A stretch of 51,665 bases of DNA, from NCBI GenBank assembly GCA_046758465.1, contig JBHIAG010000003.1, positions 1 through 51,665 on the forward strand, read 5' to 3'. The position numbers and the translations under genes were made by a program. The DNA is from JBHIAG01 sp046758465 (GTDB lineage: Bacteria > Acidobacteriota > Terriglobia > Acidiferrales > 2-02-FULL-67-57). Below the pieces are notes generated by a model. That model was not told the DNA's origin. It did no database searches and saw only the letters and a program-made list of their open reading frames with translations. Below, one piece after another: positions 42,836-50,256 of this stretch; the stretch's first letter is position 1, and the number at the start of each line of letters is the position of its first letter.

Positions 42836-43026
42836 GGCGCTGTGGGTTGCTTACCGCGAAAGACCTGTCTCCAAGACAACGGCCGGGGCCTGTGGGTAAG
42901 CTTTTTCGAACAGTCCAGGCACACGGTGTAGGTCTGCTTGTCCGCGGTCGTCTCATCGAGGCGAGTGAGCACGATAGACTGGTGTCGATGCGTGCATCCG
43001 GAGAGAAAGTCCCAGAGAAAATTCAT
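42832..43026 (-). CDS. Mini-protein with CxH and CxxC metal-ribbon motif
   Basis: 64 residues with an aromatic start, MNFLWDFLSGCTHRHQS, followed by QTYTVCLDCSKKL. Cys11-x-His13 and Cys36-x-x-Cys39 could form one zinc site. Small proteins with this CxHR...YxVCLxCG pattern are, from memory, frequent in Acidobacteriota, of unknown function. The coding status is supported by start/stop overlaps on both sides: ATGA with the preceding peptidase-like frame and GTGA with the PAS-PAS kinase. It probably belongs to the kinase operon and could be a redox or metal modulator of that kinase. Confidence 0.7.
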   Translation of the reverse strand: MNFLWDFLSGCTHRHQSIVLTRLDETTADKQTYTVCLDCSKKLTHRPRPLSWRQVFRGKQPTAP

Positions 43027-43489
43027 GATTGTGTTTCACTCCAGGGATAGGGTGTTTCTGGCTGCCACCGCTGCCCTTTTGGCATAAATTTGTGAGACTT
43101 CCTGTTTCTGGCGAACCCGACGACAGGATCGTGTCTTTCGAGGCGAAGCGAGACGTGCAGATGCGGCGGGTCGCTCTCGAGTCGGTTTGCAAATGTCGGG
43201 TGCGTAAGTCCGCCGCGCGGTAGCCGTAGTGGAGCGAACGCGCTCGCTGGATATCGTCATGCAGGCTGGTGACCGTTGCGGACTCGCCTGTCAGGGCACA
43301 ATGGACGCGGTTGGTGGTCGCCAAGATGCGAGCCACTGAGTCGGAAAACCGCGGCGGGACGACCTGCGACTTGAAGCGTAGCGGGGGCGGGGTCGCCAGC
43401 CGATTGGTTTCTTGTGCTACGGGCGGCGGGAAAATAAGCGTGAGTCCGACTCCGACACTGGTAGTCGCGACTCGGTTAGAGTGTCTCAT
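43023..43489 (-). pseudogene. Frameshifted M15-like (D,D-carboxypeptidase-type) peptidase
   Basis: From ATG 43489 one frame reads MRHSNRVATTSVGVG and continues through VVPPRFSDSVARILATTNRVH, TGESATVTSLHDD and RSLHYGYRAADLRTRHL. That last block resembles the S-x-H...A-x-D zinc motif of M15-type peptidases. The frame then loses similarity. In a neighbouring frame the expected C-terminal flavour resumes (SHKFMPKGQRWQPETPYP) and ends at 43023 with a TGA overlapping the next ATG. A single-base shift around 43080-43110 would join the pieces. The last zinc-ligand motif HxHVE is not recovered intact, so decay is likely. The family assignment is tentative. Confidence 0.4.
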
Positions 43490-43713
43490 TTTGTCCCGTC
43501 GTGCGCACTGGTGTTGGCAATTACCCGGCCAAACAGGCAAGAGTTTTGTGCAAAAAGTTTCTTTCCTTGCAATGACTTAGAGATCAGCTTTCTGCCGGCA
43601 ACCGGCAAAGGGCAAGAAATTGGGGAAGCAACTCCTTGCAACAGGGAGTCGGTTCCCGTCTGCGGGCACGTAAGAGTTGCACGCGCCACATTCCCGACAT
43701 TGCTCACCAAATC

Positions 43714-43727
43714 GGGAATCGATTCCC
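43714..43727. promoter_or_regulatory. 14-bp perfect palindrome, possible operator
   Basis: GGGAATCGATTCCC is fully self-complementary, and TTCCCGA (43701-43707) just upstream repeats one half-site. It lies 225 bases ahead of the first gene of the minus-strand signalling operon, a position where a dimeric regulator could bind. No protein is identified for it. Confidence 0.35.
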
Positions 43728-43958
43728 AGATTTAGGGGGCCTTTCCCGCGTTGCGCGCGTGTGGTTGCACTGGCTCGGCCAGCAGGGCTTCAAGCGATTG
43801 CTGTGGAAGCAGATTGTTGCTTGCATATGACTGCCCGCAGTGGTGCAACGATTGCTAGGCAATCAGGAGCGAGTAGTGGGTGTGCAAGTGTGTGCGGAGG
43901 GTAAAAAGGAACTCGTTCTTGGCCACCCACTCGAGAGATTTGCCCTGGAGCGATGAGG

Positions 43959-44147
43959 ATGGCAGACGAAGGGCGGAAACAGATGCTGGGGTTTCGTGCA
44001 GGCGTGAGGTCAACCGCCCAGATTGTCCGGGGAAGCCTGCGCGGGGTCGGAACGTATTTGTGGAAGAATGCCACGGACTTAGCGCGCAGGGTGCGGCGGG
44101 AGATGAAGATGCCCGCACTGCCAGGCACCAGCCTAAGAAAGAAGTGA
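43959..44147 (+). CDS. Possible small basic protein
   Basis: 62 residues beginning MADEGRKQMLGFRAGVRS and ending MPALPGTSLRKK, rich in Arg/Lys with a possible amphipathic middle (IVRGSLRGVGTYLW). GGAG lies eight bases before ATG 43959, and an ATG six bases earlier is also in frame. Codon choice looks coding-like but no family is recognised. It stands alone on the plus strand between two minus-strand clusters, so it could also be spurious. Confidence 0.32.
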   Translation: MADEGRKQMLGFRAGVRSTAQIVRGSLRGVGTYLWKNATDLARRVRREMKMPALPGTSLRKK

Positions 44148-44478
44148 AGCGGGGATGCGGCCGGAAGTGTTGTGGTGACGGGCTGAGGCCTCACTCCGGC
44201 TGAAAACAGACGTCGAGAACGGAAGCGTTCCATGCGCGAAGCGGCACAAACGGTGAAATTTCTCCTATGCACTCTTTGGTCGCTAAGTTCACATCTTCTG
44301 ATGAGTTGGCGGGAGGCGGTGGTACTTCCCCAGGGGTGGGGCGTCGTGTGTCGGTCACTGGCCGACAGCTCCAGAGGCCAAACGAGGGCGTATGGACCGG
44401 CGCCTCACCCCGCTTTCCTTTTGAGCAAACCGGTGCGAAGTTTTCAGCGGGGTCAGTGGAGGTAGAGGGGCAGGCGAC

Positions 44479-44769
44479 TAGCGAACTCCGCCGGGCCGCC
44501 CGTCCTTTCTACCTCCTTCGCCAGACAACTTGGTGAGGTGGATCTCGGCAATGCCATTGCGAAAGGATGAGCGGACGCTGCGCGGATCGGGGCGGCTGGG
44601 CAGGACACTCTCTTGGTAATAGGTGCGCTTGCCCGAGCTCCCTGAAAGGACGAGCCGACTCTCTCTGACTTCTACCTGAAGGTCGGGATTATGGGTGTGG
44701 GGCAGTTCGAGGTGAATTTCAAGAACGGCGTCTTCGATATCCGGTTGCGCAAGAAGGCAAACGGGTAGT
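44479..44769 (-). pseudogene. Hsp20/alpha-crystallin-like frame without a start codon
   Basis: A 96-codon open frame reads LPVCLLAQPDIEDAVLEIHL, PHTHNPDLQVEVRESRLVLS, GSSGKRTYYQESVLPSRPDP and SSFRNGIAEIHLTKLSGEGG (in order). The pattern of alternating strands ending with RNGIAEIHL is that of a small heat-shock alpha-crystallin domain. No ATG, GTG or TTG is in frame before residue 82, and an in-frame TGA precedes the first codon. A GTG in a neighbouring frame (MTTRLPS) just upstream suggests a one-base frameshift near 44740-44765. It lies 69 bases after the stop of the NtrC-type gene and is probably co-transcribed. Confidence 0.5.
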
Positions 44770-44837
44770 CACCCCCGACGGAAGGATCCGATGCAATCGT
44801 GCCGAGCGGCTCGAGGCCACGAGTTTGCGTGGGCCAG

Positions 44838-46232
44838 TCAGCCAAAACGGCGCAGCTTGCGGAGCTTTGTGCGCAGCGTTTTTGGGTCGATGCGGACGAG
44901 TTGGGGAAGCTTCTTGGGATTGGACTCGCTGAGTTCCAGGAGTTTTGAAAATAGTCTCTGCTCTACTTGCTCGCTCACTGCCGATTTCAGCTTGCGCCAC
45001 ACCAGGGGTTCGGAAAGATCGATCTCGAGGTCAAGGGACAATTGCACACCTTGACTCGCGGGACGAAGTTTGTGGACCACTTGCACATATTTCGGCAAGT
45101 GGCCAGGAGTAATCTCCTTGCCCGCCAGTAAAATCGCTGATTTGATGACGTTTTCTAGTTCCCGGATGTTTCCCGGCCAGTGGAATCGCTGCAGGATCTC
45201 TAAAGCTTGCGGGTGGAGAGTACACTCAGACTTGCCAAAACGACGGCCATATAAGCTGACAAAATGATTAGCCAGTAAGGTGATGTCTTCCCCTCGCTCG
45301 CGCAAAGGGGGGAGCCAGATCGTGGCAGCACTCAGGCGGTAGTAGAGGTCGGCCCGAAACATTCCCTTTTTAATTGCCTCCTCCAATGGGGCATTCGTCG
45401 CCGCCACGATGCGCACGTCCACGGGCCGGCTGGCTTTGGACCCCAAGGGCTGAATTTCACCTTCTTGAATCACCCGCAAGAGCTTGGCCTGCATGCTGGC
45501 TGGCATGTTGCCAATTTCATCCAGAAAAAACGTTCCCCGGTGCGCCGTTTCAATGCGGCCCAGTTTCTTTTCCGCTGCGCCGGTGAATGCTCCTTTCTCG
45601 TACCCAAACAATTCGCTTTCCACGAGCGTCTCGGGCAGGCCGGCACACTCCAGAGGAATAAAAGGACCTTTTTGGCGCTTGCTCAGCATATGCAAGGCGC
45701 GTGCGAAGACTTCTTTTCCCGTTCCGCTTTCACCGCGCAGCAGCACGGTGACATCGGCGGGAGCGAAATTTTGCACTAAATTCCATGCCTTCTTTATCTT
45801 CGAGCTGTTTCCGATGATTCCGCAGCGTTCGTAGACCTCCGCGGGGGAAGAAGGATGGATAGAGAAAAAATATTGCACCGTCTCTTTGAGCTTGTTGAAG
45901 TCGATGGGCTTGACCAGATAGTCGAAGGCACCGAGGCGAGTTGTCTCGATGGCGGAAGCAATGCTGCCCCAGCCTGTCAAGATCACCACGCCCACCTCGG
46001 GGCTCTGCTGCCGCAGAATGCGTAGAACGTCAAGTCCGCTCAGACCCGGGAGGCGGAGATCCAGCAGGATCAGATCAGGCGGCGACGCTGCCACCTTCTT
46101 GAGTCCTTCATCACCACTGTAGGCGATCTCAATCGCATAGTCGGTCGTCAGAAAATCCCGCACTACGGCACACACTTCCCGGTCGTCATCAACAACGAGC
46201 AGCTGGTGAGGCATGGTGTTTCGCTGCGACAT
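44838..46232 (-). CDS. NtrC-family sigma54 response regulator with atypical C-terminus
   Basis: A 464-residue regulator. The receiver (about 8-122) has VVDDDRE, Asp58 in ILLDLRLPG and the Lys in YLVKPID. The AAA+ domain (about 135-370) has Walker A GESGTGKE (167-174), GAFTGA (214-219) and FFLDEIGNMPA, so sigma54 activation is expected. The end of the protein (KLLELSESNPKKLPQLVRID, then PKTLRTKLRKLRRFG) keeps only the recognition helix of a Fis domain, and the GN-x-x-x-AA helix is degenerate, so DNA binding may be altered. Start is ATG 46232 or ATG 46214. GC content is low for this genome. Confidence 0.92.
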   Translation of the reverse strand: MSQRNTMPHQLLVVDDDREVCAVVRDFLTTDYAIEIAYSGDEGLKKVAASPPDLILLDLRLPGLSGLDVLRILRQQSPEVGVVILTGWGSIASAIETTRLGAFDYLVKPIDFNKLKETVQYFFSIHPSSPAEVYERCGIIGNSSKIKKAWNLVQNFAPADVTVLLRGESGTGKEVFARALHMLSKRQKGPFIPLECAGLPETLVESELFGYEKGAFTGAAEKKLGRIETAHRGTFFLDEIGNMPASMQAKLLRVIQEGEIQPLGSKASRPVDVRIVAATNAPLEEAIKKGMFRADLYYRLSAATIWLPPLRERGEDITLLANHFVSLYGRRFGKSECTLHPQALEILQRFHWPGNIRELENVIKSAILLAGKEITPGHLPKYVQVVHKLRPASQGVQLSLDLEIDLSEPLVWRKLKSAVSEQVEQRLFSKLLELSESNPKKLPQLVRIDPKTLRTKLRKLRRFG

Positions 46233-46268
46233 GTCGTTTCGTCTAGCGGCGTTTGCGCAGCGCCAAAT

Positions 46269-46403
46269 TTATGTCACACCTTTCCGCCCGTCCGGCTTTT
46301 TGCCGGACACCAGCGCAAGGAAGGAACCCAAGGTCTTGAGAACGCCACCGACGTGAATCGATTTTTCCAGCGGGATGTTCGGGCCTCGCTTTTGTGTGTT
46401 CAT
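46269..46403 (-). CDS. Micro-ORF of 44 residues upstream of the NtrC-type gene
   Basis: MNTQKRGPNIPLEKSIHVGG then VLKTLGSFLALVSGKKPDGR and KGVT. GGGAG precedes the ATG by about six bases, a good ribosome binding site. The amphipathic GGVLKTLGSFLALVSG block recalls the glycine/leucine N-terminal linker of some Hsp20 and gas-vesicle-associated proteins, which is of interest because an Hsp20-like frame lies on the far side of the regulator. The gap to the regulator start is 36 bases, so it is the probable first gene of that operon. Function unknown. Confidence 0.45.
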   Translation of the reverse strand: MNTQKRGPNIPLEKSIHVGGVLKTLGSFLALVSGKKPDGRKGVT

Positions 46404-46780
46404 TTCATCTCCCTAGGGTGTTCTGGCCTTTGTTTAGGGTGACGCGCGGCGGTGCACGGATAGTTTGGCACTCCTAGTGTAGGCCACACTCCCGATCGGC
46501 CAGTCTCCTTAGATTCGGTCAGATAATGAGGGACGCGTACTGTAGCAACAAGCAAGAGTCTCCTTGGCGCTTGCAGAACTAATTTCCAGACTTGGCGCCA
46601 TCTAGTGGCAACTCTCCCCTTCTTCTCAACGAGGGCGCCTGGAGACCCGCTAGCATTTCACATATACTACAGCCAGGAGGAGAACGCAACCACCTTCTGA
46701 GCAAAGCAATCCGCCCCCTCCTTGCTGCACAAAGGCAAGCCGAGGGACAACAACACCAACCGGCAAAGTGGACGGGGCTA
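46404..46780. other. Intergenic interval, possible minus-strand promoter
   Basis: 377 bases without a supportable gene. On the minus strand TTGCGT, 17 bases, then TATATG lies around 46660-46700 and could drive the micro-ORF and NtrC-type gene, leaving a long leader. Nothing else stands out. Confidence 0.3.
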
Positions 46781-47170
46781 TTACTCCTTTCCTGCCGCCA
46801 ATAGTTGGCGCACCGTGCGCACTAAGTCGTCCCGCGTGAACGGCTTCTGGAGAAAGGCTTTGCTCCCGTCTAAGACGCCATCCTGGGCCATGACGTCGCG
46901 TGTGTAGCCGGACATGTAGAGCACCTTCATTTCCGGCCGCAGGGGCGCCAGGCGTTGGGCCAGCTCGTAACCGCTCATCCCGGGCATCACTACATCGGTC
47001 ATCATCAGGCGGATGGGGTCCGGGTGCTGTTGGCAGACGCGCAGGGCCTCGTCACCGTCACGCGCCTCCAACACGTTGTAGCCCATACTTTCCAAGAATT
47101 CCTGAACCACCTTCCGGACAGGTTCTTGGTCTTCCACCACCAAGACGGTTTCCGAGCGGGGAGGAGCCAT
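46781..47170 (-). CDS. Single-domain response regulator (hybrid-kinase receiver type)
   Basis: A 129-residue receiver: TVLVVEDQEPVRKVVQEFLE at the start, Asp59 in MMTDVVMPGMSGYELA, the YMSGYTRD switch region and FLQKPFTRDDL. The MSGYELAQRL and YMSGY sequences are typical of receivers cut from the C-terminus of PAS hybrid kinases. No output domain is present, so it acts by protein contact or as a phosphate sink. It lies 95 bases downstream of the HD-GYP regulator on the same strand. Confidence 0.9.
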   Translation of the reverse strand: MAPPRSETVLVVEDQEPVRKVVQEFLESMGYNVLEARDGDEALRVCQQHPDPIRLMMTDVVMPGMSGYELAQRLAPLRPEMKVLYMSGYTRDVMAQDGVLDGSKAFLQKPFTRDDLVRTVRQLLAAGKE

Positions 47171-47265
47171 TTTTTATCTTTCTCTGCGTGATGCAGGCTG
47201 TGGGTCGGGGTCAACCTCTTCGGGGACTTGGACAGCAGTCGGCTCGCCGGGTCGAAGCAGGAGTT

Positions 47266-48231
47266 TCAATCCCGTGTGTCTGCACTGCTGCGCATGAGCA
47301 TCTGCCGAAATTCAGCAAACAGATGCGGATCCCACCAGCCCTGTTTAACTTCGCTCGCCATCGTGTTGAGCGCCTCCACCAGTGACAAGCCCGGCTTGTA
47401 GGGCCGGTCGGTGGAGAGAGCGTCATAGATATCCACAATTTGTAGCACCCGCGCCGTGAGGGGGATTTGCTCGCCCTTGAGCCGGTCGGGGTAGCCCGAC
47501 CCGTCGAACTTTTCGTGGTGATGGCGGATGATGGGGAGCACCGATCGAAATGTCCTGAGCGGCTCGCAGATGCGCTCGCCTACAATGGGGTGCTCGCGCA
47601 TCAGCTTCCATTCGTCCGGCGTGAGCCGAGCGGGTTTGAATAGAATGGCATCGGGCACGGCCACCTTGCCGACGTCGTGCACAGTACCCGCCCGGCGCAA
47701 GGCTGTGATCTGCTCGGGGGGCAACCCGATGCGCTGGGCCAGCCGGGCCGAATAGTCTGACAAGCGCTCGCAGTGGCCCTCGGTGCACGGGTCTTTGCCT
47801 TCAATGCTGCGGGCCAGAGCAAACAGGACCGATTCGGTCCGCTCCATATCGTTCGTGTAGGCCTTCAGGCTGAGCAGGGCGCGCACCCGGGCGAGCAGTT
47901 CTCGGCATTCGACGGGCTTGGTCAGAAAGCAGTCCACGCCCGCATCGATGGCACGAATACGGTCTTCGATGGCCGCCAGTCCGGTGATCACTACGACCGG
48001 CGTCAGTCGGGTCGCTGGGTTGTTCTTGAGCTGTCGGCAGACCTCGACACCGTCGAGGTTCGGCATGATCACATCCAGCAACACCAAGTCCGGTTCGTGG
48101 TGCGCGAACTCTTCGAGCGCACGTTGGCCGTCCCCGGCGGTGATTATCTGGTATCCCTCCGCACGCAACAGCTCTTCCAGGAGTGTGCGATAGGGTGCTT
48201 CATCATCGACGAGTAGGATTGTTTCGGTCAT
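47266..48231 (-). CDS. HD-GYP response regulator (putative c-di-GMP phosphodiesterase)
   Basis: A 321-residue protein with a receiver (about 3-120; Asp53 in LVLLDVIMPNLDG, Lys in FLTKPVE) and an HD-GYP domain (about 135-310). The HD pair is His185-Asp186 in TVHDVGKVAVPD. HHE (238-240) and DGSGYPDRLKGEQIPL (243-258) form the GYP motif, all intact, so hydrolysis of c-di-GMP is expected when phosphorylated. No GGDEF synthase is seen in the window. The pilin-like gene downstream on the other strand could be a target process. Start ATG 48231. Confidence 0.93.
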   Translation of the reverse strand: MTETILLVDDEAPYRTLLEELLRAEGYQIITAGDGQRALEEFAHHEPDLVLLDVIMPNLDGVEVCRQLKNNPATRLTPVVVITGLAAIEDRIRAIDAGVDCFLTKPVECRELLARVRALLSLKAYTNDMERTESVLFALARSIEGKDPCTEGHCERLSDYSARLAQRIGLPPEQITALRRAGTVHDVGKVAVPDAILFKPARLTPDEWKLMREHPIVGERICEPLRTFRSVLPIIRHHHEKFDGSGYPDRLKGEQIPLTARVLQIVDIYDALSTDRPYKPGLSLVEALNTMASEVKQGWWDPHLFAEFRQMLMRSSADTRD

Positions 48232-48317
48232 AGTGTCCTTGCCTCCGCACTGTGCTAGGAGGTAACCGTGGGAACCAGGAATCCTTGCCGATTACCCCTA
48301 GCGAGCCGTCGCTTCTG

Positions 48318-48641
48318 CTAAGCGGCCGGTTTGTTCCGAAGATGCTGGCGCGGCATACTGAGCTGCGTGCGCACATGGAAATCCAGCTCGGTGGGCGGGA
48401 GGGGCAGACCCAACAGAACCGGGACGATATGCCAACCGCTGAACAGGCGGCGGTGGAACAAGAAATCCTCCGCTTGGCTCAGGTGCCTGAAGATGAAGTA
48501 CTGCCCATCCGAGGAGTGATCGACCACCGGGTTTCCCTCTGCCTCTGTCTGGCAGACTGCAAACGCCACCCAGTTCTCCCTGTTGTCGAGCGTCTTCATG
48601 TTTGTCTTCTCCCACTGTGGAATTGTTTTCTTGCCTATCAT
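48318..48641 (-). CDS. Hypothetical protein, about 107 residues
   Basis: MIGKKTIPQWEKTNMKTLDN leads into RENWVAFAVCQTEAEGNPVV, QYFIFRHLSQAEDFLFHRRL and LLGLPLPPTELDFHV. The order of aromatic strands looks like a small soluble alpha/beta protein. No family is recognised. ATG 48641 has GAGGTG five bases upstream; ATG 48599 (MKTLDNREN) also has GGGAG upstream and is possible. It is 86 bases before the HD-GYP gene on the same strand and may be its operon partner. Confidence 0.55.
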   Translation of the reverse strand: MIGKKTIPQWEKTNMKTLDNRENWVAFAVCQTEAEGNPVVDHSSDGQYFIFRHLSQAEDFLFHRRLFSGWHIVPVLLGLPLPPTELDFHVRTQLSMPRQHLRNKPAA

Positions 48642-49135
48642 TTCGCACCTCGCGCCAACTAGGAGGGCAAGTGAGCGGCCAAATCGACTCGCGGAGCGAT
48701 TCCTAAGCAAGCTGAAATCAATGGCTTACAACGAGACGGCCAGCGTCCCCCGGCCCCGCTGACCGCCGATGTCTCGCCGATGCGACCTGTGGCTCAGGAT
48801 GAGACAGCGATGGAAGGTCTTGCCAGCGGCTCTTGGTGGAGTCAGCAGCGGATGGTAGGTGTGGATGCTATGCGGATTTGCCGTTCACTCTCGCAATAGC
48901 ATCCGTGACGTGCCTATGAGCCTGCCCCTGTCTCAGGCACTCGCGGTGCTTAAGGCCATGGTGCCCAACACGGGCGCCAGCGCGCTGGTATTCGCGCCAT
49001 GAAAAAGAACTCCTCCAGTTCCAGCGCGACTGCTCTTACGTCCCATGTATTGTCTTTGATTCCCGTAGCGTTTCGCCCTATTATGCGCAGAGATGGTATT
49101 CAACTAGGTCAGTTTCCTGAGTATGGAGGCGTAGC
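48642..49135. other. Intergenic interval with a long hairpin
   Basis: About 490 bases without a gene. GGATGCTATGCG near 48863-48874 pairs with CGCAATAGCATCC (48892-48904) with one bulge, and GAGACAG (48800-48806) can pair with CTGTCTC (48928-48934) around it, so a structured RNA or decayed palindrome is possible. CCAGCGCGCTGG near 48975 is a further perfect palindrome. No match to a known riboswitch consensus was recognised, including the c-di-GMP classes. Confidence 0.4.
49056..49084 (+). promoter_or_regulatory. Candidate sigma70 promoter for the HAMP/pilin pair
   Basis: TTGATT (49056-49061), 17 bases, then TATTAT (49079-49084), 52 bases before ATG 49136. Confidence 0.5.
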
Positions 49136-49768
49136 ATGCCGGCGAGAGGTTCTTCCAGGGAGATGGCCGGGGCGCGCGCGGCGACGCGAGTGCGCAAGTG
49201 GGCGCGGCGCAAAATCATTATCAACGCTGGCTATCAATTCCGCACGCTGTTGCCGATCCTATTCTATACCGGTGTTTTCGCAGTCCTGGTGGCAGGACTT
49301 GTTTTCTTCCCCCTGCATCGCGAGTGGAACGAGGAACCTGACTTGGGCCTCCGCGCGCTGTTGCAGCAGCGACTGTCTGAACTGCATTGGCAGTTGTGGC
49401 CGATGCTCCTGCTGGCAGCCTTTCTGGCCTTGGGCTACGCCTTGCTGCGCTCCCACCACGTCGCCGGACCCTTCTATCGCCTCCGCCACGTGCTACAACG
49501 TATGATTGAAGGGGATTACCGAGGCGTACGCTTTCGGCGGGGTGACGAGTTCCGCGAGTTTGAGGCCATTGTCAGCCAATTGGGCAAGAAGATGCAGATG
49601 CTTGCGACGCGGAATCGGGATGTCTTGATGAGTGTAGAAAGTCGCGTCAAGCAACTTGCTCTGCGCCTGGACAACGAGGAACTCCCCAAGGCAGAGGTGC
49701 AGACCGCGCTCGATGCGATTTTGGCGCAACTGGGCAAGGCACGTGAGCGCACCCCGGTAATCCGCTAG
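49136..49768 (+). CDS. Membrane protein with a HAMP domain and no output domain
   Basis: A 210-residue protein. A basic N-terminus (about 1-30) precedes two membrane helices (about 33-55 and 80-100), which enclose only about 25 extracellular residues. A HAMP-type segment follows: HHVAGPFYRLRHVLQRMIEG, then RRGDEFREFEAIVSQLGKKM. The tail (about 150-205) is an acidic/leucine helix, probably coiled coil. Sensor kinases and chemoreceptors use HAMP to signal, but no kinase, cyclase or MCP domain is attached. Its ATG follows GGAGG by six bases. Pairing with the pilin gene eight bases downstream suggests a pilus-linked role. Confidence 0.75.
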   Translation: MPARGSSREMAGARAATRVRKWARRKIIINAGYQFRTLLPILFYTGVFAVLVAGLVFFPLHREWNEEPDLGLRALLQQRLSELHWQLWPMLLLAAFLALGYALLRSHHVAGPFYRLRHVLQRMIEGDYRGVRFRRGDEFREFEAIVSQLGKKMQMLATRNRDVLMSVESRVKQLALRLDNEELPKAEVQTALDAILAQLGKARERTPVIR

Positions 49769-49776
49769 GAGGAGCG

Positions 49777-50226
49777 ATGCGCCGCCGTTCGGCTGCGGGG
49801 TTCAGTTTGATCGAACTGATGATTGTGATCGCTATCATCATGGTGTTGATCACGATGGCCATGCCGAGCATCATGGCGACCCTGCAACGTGCCCACGAGG
49901 CGGCTGCGGTCGCGATGCTGCGCAAGCTCCACACCGACCAGGAGGGCTACCGGATTTCCAACCAGGAATATGCCGACGACTTCAGACTCCTCGATACCGA
50001 CTTTGGCCAAATCAGTCAAGGCGGTGACGTTCTCCTCTACTCGAACTACATCTTCCGCCTCACCGCGTTGTTGGGACCGGGCCAGTCATCGCTAGATCAA
50101 TGGGAGTGCACGGCAGAGCCAGTGCGGGCGCGCGGCTCGGCTCGATATTTTTACATCGACGACACCGGGATCATCCGCTACGAGATCGGGAACTTCGCGA
50201 CCAGCTCCAGTCCCGTCTTTCGGTAA
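49777..50226 (+). CDS. Type IV pilin-like / type II secretion pseudopilin
   Basis: A 149-residue prepilin. The leader RRRSAAG is cut before FSLIELMIVIAIIMVLITMA, with Glu at position 5 of the mature protein, the hallmark needed for assembly. A short globular part rich in aromatics (GYRISNQEYADDFRLL, YFYIDDTGIIRYEIGN) follows. The globular domain is like type II secretion pseudopilins GspG/H or minor pilins in size. No secretion ATPase, pilQ or prepilin peptidase is present, so the machinery must be elsewhere. AGGAGG lies five bases before ATG. Confidence 0.88.
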   Translation: MRRRSAAGFSLIELMIVIAIIMVLITMAMPSIMATLQRAHEAAAVAMLRKLHTDQEGYRISNQEYADDFRLLDTDFGQISQGGDVLLYSNYIFRLTALLGPGQSSLDQWECTAEPVRARGSARYFYIDDTGIIRYEIGNFATSSSPVFR

Positions 50227-50230
50227 GGGT

Positions 50231-50255
50231 CCTGCGTGTTTGAGGGTGGCGCAGG
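50231..50255. terminator. Hairpin between convergent pilin and glgC genes
   Basis: CCTGCG (50231-50236) pairs with CGCAGG (50250-50255) around a 13-base loop, between the pilin TAA and glgC TAA. It may end transcription from both sides, though no T-run is present. Confidence 0.4.
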
Positions 50256-50256
50256 C

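Larger units (their letters stand above)
43490..44478. other. Mostly non-coding interval upstream of the signalling operon
   Basis: About 990 bases without a firmly recognisable gene. It contains a perfect 14-bp palindrome (43714-43727), a GATTGC-TAG-GCAATC hairpin near 43852, and one small possible gene at 43959-44147. Open frames on either strand here have no recognisable motifs. Composition is lower in GC than the first 30 kb. It should hold the promoter of the 43489-37298 operon, but no good -35/-10 pair stood out. Confidence 0.5.

Noticed and set aside
42953..43540. A 195-residue single frame as an intact peptidase gene
   Set aside because: Its last third runs through the mini zinc-ribbon gene and lacks the expected C-terminal peptidase motif, so it is treated as frameshifted.
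48711..49135. A c-di-GMP riboswitch before the HAMP/pilin genes
   Set aside because: The conserved GEMM helices and tetraloop-receptor sequence are not found.
48999..49505. A 168-residue plus-strand frame starting MKKNSSSSS
   Set aside because: It overlaps the HAMP protein in a different frame, and its predicted residues lack any domain; the HAMP frame has GGAGG and clear helices.
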